Below are positions 33,670 through 45,600 of a stretch of 64,000 nt of DNA, piece by piece. This DNA comes from Zhengitettix transpicula (lineage: Eukaryota; Arthropoda; Insecta; Orthoptera; Tetrigidae): positions 10,429,087 through 10,493,086 of the forward strand of contig CM073591.1 of assembly GCA_037074705.1 (NCBI GenBank), in the 5' to 3' direction. Each line of letters opens with the position of its first letter. The first letter of the stretch is position 1. Below the pieces are notes generated by a model, which made no database searches, was not told the DNA's origin, and was given only the letters and a program-made list of their open reading frames with translations. Position numbers and translations under genes: made by a program.

Positions 33670-36015
33670 GTCACGTTGTGTGACGTCGGAGAGCCGACAC
33701 GTGACAGCGCGTGACAGGGCAGTGACAGTGACGTGACCGTGGTACAAGAGCGTCTCTGGTCCACAAGACGACATTGGGGCAGGCAGCGTCGAATAGAGAA
33801 CAGAGATTCTGAAGTGGCGTGACGTCAGAGCGTGGATCACGTGACAGAGCGTGACAGGGCAGTGACGTGACGTGACTGTGGTACAAGAGCGTCTCTGGTC
33901 CACAAGACGACATTGGGGCAGGCAGCGTCGAATAGTGAACAGAGATTCTGACGTGGCGTGACTTGTAAGAAACCTGACACGTGACAGCGCGTGACAGTGC
34001 AGTGACGTGATGTGACCGTGGTACAAGAACGTCTCTGGTCCACAAGACGACATTGGGGCAGCCAGTGTCGAATAGTGAAGAGAGATTCTGACGTGGCGTG
34101 ACTTGTAAGAGCGCTGACACGTGACAGCTCGTGACAGGGCAGTGACGTGACGTGACCGTGGTACAAGAGCGTCTCTGGTCCACAAGACGACATTGGGGCA
34201 GCCAGCGTCGAATAGAGAACAGAGATTCTGACGTGGCGTGACGTCAGAGAGCTGACACATGACAGCGCGTGACAGGGCAGTGACAGTGACGTGACAGTGT
34301 TACAAGAGCGTCTCTGGTCCACAAGACGACATTGGGGCAGGCAGCGTCGAATAGAGAACAGAGATTCTGAAGTGGCGTGACGTCAGAGCGTGGATCACGT
34401 GACAGAGCGTGACAGGGCAGTGACGTGACGTGACTGTGGTACAAGAGCGTCTCTGGTCCACAAGACGACATTGGGGCAGCCAGCGTCGAATAGTGAATAA
34501 AATTCTGACGTGGCGTGACTTGTAAGAGAGCTGACACGTGACATCGCGTGACAGGTCAGTGACGTGACGTGATCGTGGTACAAGAACGTCTCTGGTCCAC
34601 AAGACGACATTGGGGCAGCCAGTGTCGAATAGTGAATAGAGATTCTGACGTGGCGTGACGTCAGAGAGCTGACACGTGACAGGGCAGTGACGTGACGTGA
34701 CCGTGGTACAAGAGCGTCTCTGGTCCACAAGACGACATTGGGGCAGACAGCGTCGAATAGTGAATAAAATTCTGACGTGGCGTGACTTGTAAGAGAGCTG
34801 ACACGTGACAGCGCGTGACAGGTCAGTGACGTGACGTGACCGTGGTACAAGAACGTCTCTGGTCCACAAGACGACATTGGGGCAGCCAGTGTCGAATAGT
34901 GAAGAGAGATTCTGACGTGGCGTGACTTGTAAGAGCGCTGACACGTGACAGCTCGTGACAGGGCAGTGACGTGACGTGACCGTGGTACAAGAGCGTCTCT
35001 GGTCCACAAGACGACATTGGGGCAGGCTGCGTCCAATAGAGAACAGAGATTGTGACGTGACGTGACGTCAGAGCGTGGATCACGTGACAGAGCGTGACAG
35101 GGCAGTGAGTGACGTGACGTGACCGTGGTACAAGAGCGTTTCTGGTTCACAAGACGACATTGGGGCAGGCAGCGTCGAATAGTGAATAGAGATTCTGAAG
35201 TGGCGTGACGTCAATGAGCTGACACGTGACAGCGCGTGACAGGGCAGTGACGTGACGTGACCGTGGTAGAAGAGCGTCTCTGGTCCACAAGACGACATTG
35301 GGGCAGCCAGCGTCGAATAGTGAATAGAGATTCTGACGTGGCGTGACTTGTAAGAGAGCTGACACGTGACAGCGCGTGACAGGGCAGTGACCGTGACGTG
35401 GCCGTGGTACAAGAGCGTCTCTGGTCCACAAGACGACATTGGGGCAGCCAGCGTCGAATAGAGAACAGAGATTCTGACGTGGCGTGACGTCAGAGAGCTG
35501 ACACATGACAGCGCGTGACAGGGCAGTGACAGTGACGTGACAGTGTTACAAGAGCGTCTCTGGTCCACAAGACGACATTGGGGCAGGCAGCGTCCAATAG
35601 AGAACAGAGATTGTGACGTGACGTGACGTCAGAGCGTGGATCACGTGACAGAGCGTGACAGGGCAGTGAGTGACGTGACGTGACCGTGGTACAAGAGCGT
35701 TTCTGGTTCACAAGACGACATTGGGGCAGGCAGCGTCGAATAGTGAATAGAGATTCTAACGTGGCGTGACTTGTAAGAGAGCTGACACGTGACAGCGCGT
35801 GACAGGGCAGTGACGTGACGTGACCGTGGTACAAGAGCGTCTCTGCTCCACAGGACGAAAATTGGGGCAGCCAGCGTCGAATAGAGAACAGAGATTCTGA
35901 CGTGACGTGACGTCAGTGCGTGGATCACGTGACAGCCCGTGACATGGCAGTGACGTGACGTGACCGTGGTACAAGACGACATTGGGGGCAGGCAGCGTCG
36001 CACACTTGACGTGAA
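33670..36015. repeat. 139-143 bp tandem array rich in TGACGT motifs
   Basis: About 17 units. ACATTGGGGCAG recurs near 33770, 33910, 34050, 34190, 34329, 34468, 34607, 34735, 34873, 35013, 35157, 35295, 35436, 35575, 35718 and 35979, with a mutated form at 35860. Each unit has GTGGTACAAGAGCGTCTCTG, CACAAGACGAC, GCGTCGAATAG, TTCTGACGTGGCGTGAC and a TGACGTGACGTGAC stretch. Variants of units are shuffled. Long minus-strand ORFs (up to 251 codons) are artefacts of the array. Confidence 0.96.
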
Positions 36016-36560
36016 ATCACGTGACAGCGCGTGACGTCACGGCAGCGTGTGTGTCTCTACCTTTACAGACGTTAATTTCTATCTCATCTCTCGCGGTGGC
36101 CAGCGATATTATTCTTTCTCCAAGGAATTTTAATGGTAATCACGTCCCGTATTTACTGGAAACGATTCCTCTCCTTCAGGAAAAAAGAAACTCGCTCCCA
36201 GGCTGAAGGGGAAACCCCCGGATTGATTTCGCCCGCACCCGACACTGCGATATGGAACTGACGTGCCAAAGATTACCACCACGATGTTTCTCTCTCTCTC
36301 TCTCCCTCTCTCTCTCTGTCTCTCTCTCTCTCTCTCTCCCCCTCTCTCTCCCTCTCTCTCTCTCTCTCTCCCCCTCGCCCTAGAGGCAACATCGGACAGT
36401 TAATTAAAACACGATTGACTTTCCAATATCCAAACCTTCCTCAAGTTAAGGGATCCTTGTCCGGAAATACTCAGCCCCGCGGGTGACGTCAGCAGTCAAG
36501 AAGTTGGGCTTCTAATCTAATAATAATAATAATAATCAATCCGTAAAGCATTCCTCGGAA
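36016..36560. other. Unassigned sequence with a CT microsatellite
   Basis: A pyrimidine-rich CT run lies at about 36290-36376 and an AAT run at 36518-36535. No gene is seen. Confidence 0.5.
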
Positions 36561-37235
36561 TATAAAATAAATGATTAAAGGAGAATCCTCAGAGGTAAAT
36601 AAGAACAGTCAGGTGTAGAAATCGTTATGTATTTATAAAATTAACAACGTAACCGTCGACCAAAGACAATCGACTCGACGGGACGTGTGTGTGTTGTTAG
36701 GCAGTTGGCAACACTGTCCTCATGCTGGATGTGTTGTGAATGTTGTTGTAAAATACAGTGAGTGTTGTTCACTTTAAAGAATCGGAGGCGTTTCAATCCG
36801 TGTGCGTAATGTTTGAACTAATCCAACGAGTAATAAACACATCACAGACACACACACACATATATATATAGTACCAACAACGCCTGATGTATACAAATCA
36901 ATAAATAAATGTCAAAATAGAAAAAAAAATTATGTCTTGATTGAAAATAATGAATAAGTAAGACAGCCCAACTACAGACGAAAAAAAAAGTGATATAATA
37001 TAAATACTAGACAACAACATTTCTGGGGATCCTTGTTCCTTTCCTCAGGTGCTAAGAAGAATCCTTTTTGAGTGTTTGTCAACTGACAAAGTGCAGTTGT
37101 GTCGCTCTAGGGCCTCTTCTTAGCACCTGAGGAAACGGAACAAGGATCCCCAGAAACGTTGCTGTCTGGTATTTATATTACATTTATTTGTCTGTAGTTG
37201 GCAATCATTCTTATTCAAATAAATGAATGTCTACG
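36560..37235. repeat. Long duplicated block, copy B, including foldback element copy 4
   Basis: It pairs with 30470-31250 over its whole length. The foldback part (36945-37235) starts TTGATTGAAAATAATGAATA and contains the inverted pair GGGGATCCTTGTTCCTTTCC / GGAACAAGGATCCCC. It ends about 240 bp before the PDE exon at 37472. Confidence 0.85.
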
Positions 37236-37471
37236 GAAAACTACGTAAATGAGAAAAATATATAATTGTGTGTGTGTGTGTGTGTTCCTCTTACAAAGTT
37301 ATTATTTATGTTTATTGAAAAATATATATATTAAGTTAATATTAAGTATATAAAAGTCACTCAAGTTCAGTTTTCTTACAATGACATTATTTTTCATTTA
37401 AGTAATTAACTCCCGAATCGAGACTCCGTGGAGTTGTTCTAAAGAAAGCTCTTTGACTGTTCCGCACGCAG
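37236..37471. other. Intron end with TG microsatellite
   Basis: A TG run lies at 37267-37285. The acceptor of the PDE exon follows at 37471. No other feature. Confidence 0.5.
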
Positions 37472-37636
37472 AAGCGACCGCCGAGCAAGTTTCCGCCTTC
37501 CTGCGGACACATTCCGATTTCCTGGAGCGTTACGTCCTGGAGGAAGTGGAGCTGGAGCAGCTGGAGCGGTGGATGATCCGCAGCACCCAGAGGTCCAAGT
37601 CTCGTCTGGACAGCAACGCCGTCGCCGGGGCCGCGG
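37472..37636 (+). CDS. PDE exon: N-terminal helical segment
   Basis: The acceptor is CGCACGCAG at 37463-37471 and the donor is GTGAGC at 37637. The exon starts with two bases completing a split codon and ends with one base of the next (phase 1 in, phase 1 out). It encodes about 54 residues, including [13 protein letters not shown] and [10 protein letters not shown]. This corresponds to the short helical motif found before GAF-A in PDE10/PDE11 proteins. Upstream in this frame there is a stop at 37399 and no ATG between, so the first codons must come from an upstream exon. It is strongly GC-rich compared with both flanks. Confidence 0.93.
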
Positions 37637-40600
37637 GTGAGCTTCCTGTGAAACCCCTGGTCGTTCTTTGCCAAACCACAAACAGACCAAAGATGATATT
37701 TTTTGTACTTTTTTCTGGTTTCATATACAATTCAATTATTGGCTTTACAACCCTGGATGGGTTTTGGCCTTCTCAACAATATTCTCCCCTATCATTCGCC
37801 AGTCGTCTCCATCCTCGTGCTCCCATCGTCCTCATGTCCGCCTCATCTCAGGTCTTCCTCTTATTCTTCGTCCCTCCGGTTTCCACAACATAATGTTCTT
37901 AGGTTGTTCTGTTCTCACCTGTCCTCATCACATGTCCATGGAATTCTTCTACATCTTCAGGTAACCTTAGGATATTTGCTTGATTAATCAGATTGTCCTG
38001 TAGCTACCAGCATAATGTTACATATTAAACAACTCAATCTCATTGTTCGTTCTGTGTTTTCCAGGTAAAAATGGCAGAAAAACGAGTTTATCCCGTTGGA
38101 AGGTGAGTTTTAAAGACAATTTCATGGTTGTTTTTCCCCCCCACAGTTTCATTTCGCGTCCTTTTGTTGGTCGAAGTTTTTATTTTTATTTTTTTTTTGT
38201 TTTATAAAGAATACCAATTTAGGACAAACAGTCTCAGGATTTTCAGTTTAATAAGAAAATCACGAAAGGGAACGAAGAGTCTCTTGTCGACTTACTTCTT
38301 TGCTCAAATAAAACGTTAAATATAACTTCAATTTGTTTCTAATACGAGTAGTAACATCTCTGCTGACTCAGTTTTGTTTCTAATACGAGTAGTAACATCT
38401 CTTCTGACTCGGTTTTGTTTCTAATACGAGTAGTAATATCTCTGCTGTCTCGGTTTTGTTTCTAATACGAGTAGTAACATCTCTGCTGTCTCGGTTTTGT
38501 TTCTAATACGAGTAGTAACATCTCTGCTGTCTCGGTTTTGTTTCTAATACTCGTACTAAAATATCTTATGTCTATTTTGTTTCTAATACGAGTAGTAACA
38601 TCTCTGCTGTCTCGGTTTTGTTTCTAATACTCGTACTAAAATATCTTATGTCTATTTTGTTTCTAATACGGGTAGCAACATCTCTGCTGTCTCAGTTAAG
38701 TTTCTTACGACGAGAAATATTTCTGCTGCCTCAGTTTTGTTTGACACGTTGTTTTTTTTAGGGTAACAGGCTACATGAGGGGTAATCCACAAGGTGGCAA
38801 CTTCCCCTTTAATAGCATAGGAAGGAATTTGAAAGGGGGGATGCGGAAGGGTAGAGGAAGGTAGCCAAAGGTTAACTAGGGGCCCCGGGCTATAGTTTAA
38901 GGATCCTACCCCGCGGCAATTCTCCTAAAAGTAATGCAGGACAAACCCTAGAAAACCCTGCATCAGGTAGGTAGGGCATTTGGTACTTGTCCCACGCCCT
39001 TCCCTAGGATGGAGGAAGAGGTGACTTGCTGTGGGGGACCCAGCATTCCCATTCTCCGTGCCTCGACCAGTTTAGGAGGCAGCTGGCCGTCTGTTCCTAA
39101 TGGGAACAGCGGATAACTCTTACCGTATGCCCAAGGTGTTTGACCCCTGGAAAAATACACCTCTCAAACCAGGCCTCGGCTTGTGGGAACCTTAGTGCAA
39201 AAACGGGGAGAGGAGGAGGCACCCCCAAAGTTAGACCCTTCCAGTCTCTCCTACAAGGTTCTGCCAGCGAGAGAACAGCCCTCGCAGACATCCGCTGCCC
39301 CATATATTGGTTGGTTATAATCTCTGGCATTTATATACATTTCAAAGAGACGTAACAGTCAGAGATACAGTCGGCAAATACGCTTCTCATTCGTTTTAAT
39401 AATTTTCAAAGTTAATATGTGTTTGTTGAACGCACAACCCCATCCCCCCACCCCGGAGACATATTAATTATTCAAGGTAATGTATTCCTGATCCTGTTAC
39501 CTCATTCAGCGATGTTATTTATTAATAGAGACGCGCTTTTTTTATTTTCCTGCTCTGCTCTGCGTCCTTGTTTTGTTCTTTCTTCGTCTGTGTTCCGAAT
39601 TTTTTTTTTAATGTTTTGCTTCTGAAATTGATATTTATCTAGACCGTTAAGAACAAATAACTCGGCCAGTGACGTCAGAATAATCTGATTAAACTTGGAG
39701 AATTACATGTCATGAAAATACAAGGACCTCATGCAGCCTGTTACCCTAAAAAAAACCAACATACCAAACAGTATTGAGACAGCAGAGATATTAGTTGTCG
39801 TTCGAAACTAAACTGAGACAGCAGAGATATTGCTACCAGTATTAAAAACAAAGCACACATCAGATATTTTAGTACTCTTATTCAGGAACGAAACTGAGAC
39901 AGCAGAGATGTTTGCTACCCGTATTAGACATCAGATATTTTAGTACTGGTATTAGAAACGTTTCGACCCAGCTTTGGAACGTCATCAGGAACTATATAAA
40001 CCATTCTAATAGATAAAATTGACTGTTTATTTGTGTGTGTGTGTATGTTTCTTTACAAATCTACACCGGTGAAGGGCCAAATTTCGTACACTTGTTCCTT
40101 TCGAATACCTGAAACGAACACTGTGGGGGGGGGGGGTTAGACACGTCTAATACCCGCCAGGGGCCGGGGATTATGTTAAAACGGCCGATGTTAATATTTT
40201 TCCGGGGGTCAGTGAGACTGATAGTGTTTCTCCCGATGCAGATTTCAACCGCGTTCGTGGAGCAAGCACCCTTAGGGGTAGGGGTGGAGCGGCGGTTACA
40301 AGCTAATAACAACGCGAAAAACAACCGAGATTGGAGTCAAATCCGGGGTTATGGATGTCGCTGGGTTTAAACTTGTCATTAAACACTCCAGGGTCGGGGG
40401 TTCGCATGGGTGAAATTTTGAAACATGCAAATTCGGCCGATATTTGCGTTGAATAAATATTTTTAATGGTTAATTAGATTGACAGTGTTTCTCCCGATGT
40501 AGATTGAGTGCAATTTCAACCCCCCTTTCGCTCGGTATCAGAGGGTAGCATCCTTGGCAGTAGGGTGAGGAGGGGCGTTACAAGCAAATAACAACGCGAA

Positions 40601-42645
40601 ATCAACCGAGATTGGAGTCGAATCCCGGGCGGGCGTTATGTACGTCGCTGAGATTACATCTTTATAATAATAAAAAATATCAATATTTGTATATTCTTTT
40701 ATTGGCATTATAACCCAATATGAGTTTTGGCCTTATTTTCTTACATTCCTCCGTCTCCTGTGTCAGTCTCCGCCATCCCCTTACTTTCATGGTTTGTATA
40801 TCCTTGTCGATGTCATCTACCCCATCTTGTCCGGGGTCTCCCAACTGGCTTCCAGTCCATAATCCGTCTTGGTAGTTCTGCTTTCATCCATCCTAAGTAC
40901 GTAGACCAACCTTCTGCTCTTGATAAACCTAACAATGTCCTCGTTGTTCATGAGCTGTTCTAGTTCTCCATTCTCCATTCGTACATACAGGTCCGTATAT
41001 TCCTTCTCAGCATCTTGCGTTCAAATATTCTGAGTAAGTGCTTATCATTATTATTATTATCATCAAGGGTCCACGTACATCACTACAGGTCTTGTAAGTG
41101 TTTTTGTAAATTTTTAACTTCAATCCCCTATTTAACATCTTGGATTTCATTAATTTTCCACACATGTAGTAAGTTATTTCACTTCCCACGTTATTTTTCA
41201 CTGTTAAGTTTTGAGCCTAAATACGTATGTGGAATCCTGTACTCGTTCAAGGGGTACAATCATTTAATTTAATATTATTTTTTGCTAGATTCTTCCTTTG
41301 TAACCGTCATATATTTAGTTTTATTTTCATTAATTATAAACCCTCTTTCCGTTAAGACTATTGTGGCCATCGTTTGTCTTAATTCATCTGTATTTCTAGA
41401 GATGATGTATATCTGTATGTATGTATGTATTTACGTTAATCTTTATACAACTTTAAACACGTGGTCGGATTGCAAACAAAAAGTTGGTGGTACACATATT
41501 CTTAAAAAAAAAACACGAGAAACAGTGCTGTGGGGTGGGAGGGGGTGGTGAAGGTGGAAAGATTTAAATTGGGAAACGTTTTGTGTTTAACAAGCCGAGG
41601 CACCTCGGCCTGTTCTGAGAGGTGTATGTTCCGGGGTCGCAGACCTTGGGCATACGGTAATAGTTGTCCGCTATTCCTATTGGAGTAGTCGGCCAGCTGC
41701 CTCCTAAACTGGTCGAGACATGGAGAAGGGAATGCTGCGACCCCACAGCAAACTCCTCTCCCGCTACCGGAAGGGCGTGGGACAAGTACCAAATGCCCGA
41801 CCTACCTGATGCAGGTTTTCTAGGGTTTTTCCCTGCATCACTTTTAGGCGAATTGCCGGGTAGGATCCTTAAAACATAGCCAGGGGGCCCTAGTTAACCC
41901 TTGGCTGCCTTCTTCTACCTTACCACATCCCCCCTTTCAAGTCCCTTCCTATGCTATTAAAGGGGAGTTGCCACAACGTGGATTACCCTCATGTAGCCTA
42001 TTACCCAAAAAAAAAAGTGTTTAATCATTACCGCCCGCTAAAGAGACCGTGACGTCAAATAAAATATTTTTGAGTGTAAATGAAGGGTTGTTAATTTATT
42101 ATTATTATTATTATTATTATGACGTAATTCCCGTCCGTAGGTTATTTCCCCTTCATTTTCCGTTAGGGATAATAAATAAGTCTTTTACTACTTCGAGAGT
42201 GACTCTTATTCATCTCAGCGGTCGCCCCCCCCCCACCCCCAAATATTCATTTCACAATAACAGCCGATAATATGATCTTAGTTCCCAGGGGAAAAATAAG
42301 AGAAACAATTACACGGGGGTGGGGGAGGAGGGGAATTAAAATGTAGCGGGGACGTTTCTACTCTCTCTGTATAAGAGTGTCTAGAGCCCCCACAGAGTTT
42401 GTTCCCAGACCGTAAGTGACATGTTAAGTTTTTGAGTCGCAGTCGCAGCCACGGGTTAAAGATTGATTGTATGCGGAACACACACACACACACACGCACA
42501 CACACGCACACTCATTTTTATGTATTGGAGGAGGAGGAAGAAGGAGGGGGAGGAGGAGGTGTATAACATAGCTTTCATGAAGGTTAGAGTCACGGTCCCC
42601 TGACCCACATCACGACGACCCTGTCAGGCCTCTCAGGCTGTCTGC

Positions 42646-42682
<37 letters not shown>

Positions 42683-45600
42683 ACAAACTTCCTCCAGACT
42701 TAGTTACCTTATCGAACGCCGATGAGCGAACTTGGGAAGCAGCGGCTAATTGAGATTTCCTGTTCCTGGTTGTTGCTGAAAGTTGCGTACTTCCTCTTCG
42801 TCGAGATCCGGCAAAGGCATTCGTCGTTTAATTAAGTTTCTCCCCACACTTCTTCACTAATCTTAAAAACAGGGAGGACAGAAAAAAACAAAACAAAGAG
42901 GAGAATGCTGGCCTGCATTGTTATTCAAAGCAGAGATGTATTAATTACTCAAACTGCGAGAGAATCGTGCGAATACACAAGAGACGACACAAAGCAGTTC
43001 CAGAGAGTTATTCGTAACGAAGATGATAATATACTCGATTTGAAAAGAACCTCTCTGAATTTCAGCGATACCGTCGTAACTCAGACACAATTGCGTTACT
43101 CGTTTTCTTATTATTTAAATCAAATAATAATAATAATAAATCATTCGCATTACCATGCATTAATTACTCAATATACGAGAGAATCGTGCGAATACACAGA
43201 GATGACACGAGGCAATTCCAGAGAGTTATTCGTAACGAAGATAATAATATACTCGATTTGGGAAGAACCTCTGTGAATTTCAGCGATACCGTCGTAACTC
43301 AGACAATTGCGTCACTCGTTTTCTTATTATTTAAATCAAATAATAATAATAATAATAAATCATTCGCATTACCATGCATTAATTACTCAATATACGAGAG
43401 AATCGTGCGAATACACAGAGATGACACGAGGCAATTCCAGAGAGTTATTCGTAACGAAGATAATAATATACTCGATTTGGGAAGAACCTCTCTGAATTTC
43501 AGCGATACCGTCGTAACTCAGAGACAATTGCGTTACTCGTTTTCTTATTATTTAAATCAAATAATAATAACAATAATAAATCATTCGCATTACCATGCAT
43601 TAATTACTCAATATACGAGAGAATCGTGGGAATACACAGAGATGACACGAGGCAATTCTCTGAATTTCAGCGATACCGTCGTAACTCAGAGACAATTGCG
43701 TTACTCGTTTTCTTATTATTTAAATCAAATAATAATAATAATAAATCATTCGCATTACCATGCATTAATTACTCAATATACGAGAGAATCGTGCGAATAC
43801 ACAGAGATGACACGAGGCAATTCCAGAGAGTTATTCGTAACGAAGATAATAATATACTCGATTTGAAAAGAACCTCTGTGAATTTCAGCGATACCGTCGT
43901 AACTCAGACAATTGCGTCACTCGTTTTCTTATTATTTAAATCAAATAATAATAATAATAATAAATCATTCGCATTACCATGCATTAATTACTCAATATAC
44001 GAGAGAATCGTGCGAATACACAGAGATGACACGAGGCAATTCCAGAGAGTTATTCGTAACGAAGATAATAATACACTCGATTTGAGAAGAACCTCTCTGA
44101 ATTTCAACGATACCGTCGTAACTGAGACAACTTCGTTACTCGTTTCTTATTATTTAAATCATTCGCATTACCAGTTTCAATTTCCGGTCAACTTAGTGAC
44201 TCAATTTAAATTTTTTTTTTGGGGACCTTTACTCTTCTCAATTTACTTAATGATAGTTGTTCCACGGGTTTCTATTTTAGGACCTTTTCTATTCTCAATA
44301 CAATTATATTACAGTTATTCCACAGGGTTCTGCTTTGGGACCTTTACTCTTCTCAATTTACTTAATGATAGTTGTTCCACGGGTTTCTATTTTAGGACCT
44401 TTTCTATTCTCAATACAATTAAGTGAGAGTAATTCCACAGGGTTATGTTTTTGGGACCTTAAGTCTTCTCTATATTACAGTTATTCCACAGGGTTCTGCT
44501 TTGGGAAAAATGTCACCAAATTCCGTACACGTACGTGTTCCTTGCGTTCCTGTCCAGGGGGGGGGGTGAGACTCGTCTGCCACGGACCCTCAGGAACAGA
44601 GGGGGGGGGGGGGAAATATTCAAAGTTGTGCTGACCGGCCGAATTGTCGGGATGAATGAGATTCATAATAAACGTTCTCTGTGTTTAATTTCAACCCACT
44701 TCGTGGACTTGACAGAGTGGGCGGGCGGGGAGTGGAGCGCCCTTAAGGGTTGGGGGCGATGTGGTAGTGGCATTACATAAAAATAACGCATAAACCATCG
44801 AGTTTGGAGTCAAATCAGACCTAATTACATTTGTTTTCATTTATTTCATACTAGCTGGGGGGTGCCCGGCGTTGCTCGTGTACTTATTTATATAAACTCG
44901 AAAAAGTATTTAATTGAATACTTAAATATATTCCTTGAGTATTTCAGGATATAATCGTCACTCAGTCTTCATACATTACGAAATATTACATTGATGAAAT
45001 TGTTAGCTAGACTCACAACTAATTAACTTACATTTTCCCCCCAAGGATGGTAAAGTAATTCGTATTCTTCTTTATTACCATTCGATGGAGTATTGCTGAA
45101 GAAAATATTTCTGCTTTATTTCATTCCTAATAAAGGACATATTTCCTTTGTTCGTTGCGTAGTAACGTCTCTCTCCCTCGCGTGACGTCATTGTCTCTTG
45201 GCGCGCAGTAATTTAATATTTAATGATCACGGTTTTTAATTATAATTCTTTCCACATGTATGCTAGGCGTTTCTCACCCTCACAGTACCGTTTCTCGTGT
45301 TTTGAAGAATTTGTGTACCAATTTTTGTTGCATTCTGTCCACGCGATAAAATTTGTATAAAAAACAACGTAAATACATACATACATACATACATACAAAT
45401 ATACATCCTTTGTTATTATATAGATATAAATAGAGCTGTAATTATTTTAAATAAAATTGTACTAATAATCAAAATATTTGTTAATTACATTTTTATTGTT
45501 GAATAACTTTTAATAATGAAAACTTTCGATTTCTTCTACTTTACCTTATATTTAATTTTACCGGGGCCAAAATTTTATTTAAAAAAGCAAAGAAAAAAGC

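Noticed and set aside
33580..36003. Minus-strand ORFs up to 251 codons in the 139-143 bp array
   Set aside because: Same peptide phrases appear in all three frames in different units, which coding selection would not permit.
37453..37471. Translation start within the first PDE exon
   Set aside because: No in-frame ATG between the upstream stop at 37399 and the exon. A good acceptor sits at 37471.
37387..37730. Minus-strand ORFs over the first PDE exon
   Set aside because: Shadows of the GC-rich plus-strand exon.
38326..38745. CRISPR-like array of 41 bp repeats
   Set aside because: Whole unit is repeated with no spacer diversity; it is an ordinary minisatellite in an intron.
43186..44426. 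226- and 266-codon plus ORFs in the 219 bp array
   Set aside because: The ORFs shift frames between units, include AAT microsatellite runs of varying length, and the second runs on into the reverse-transcriptase-motif array.
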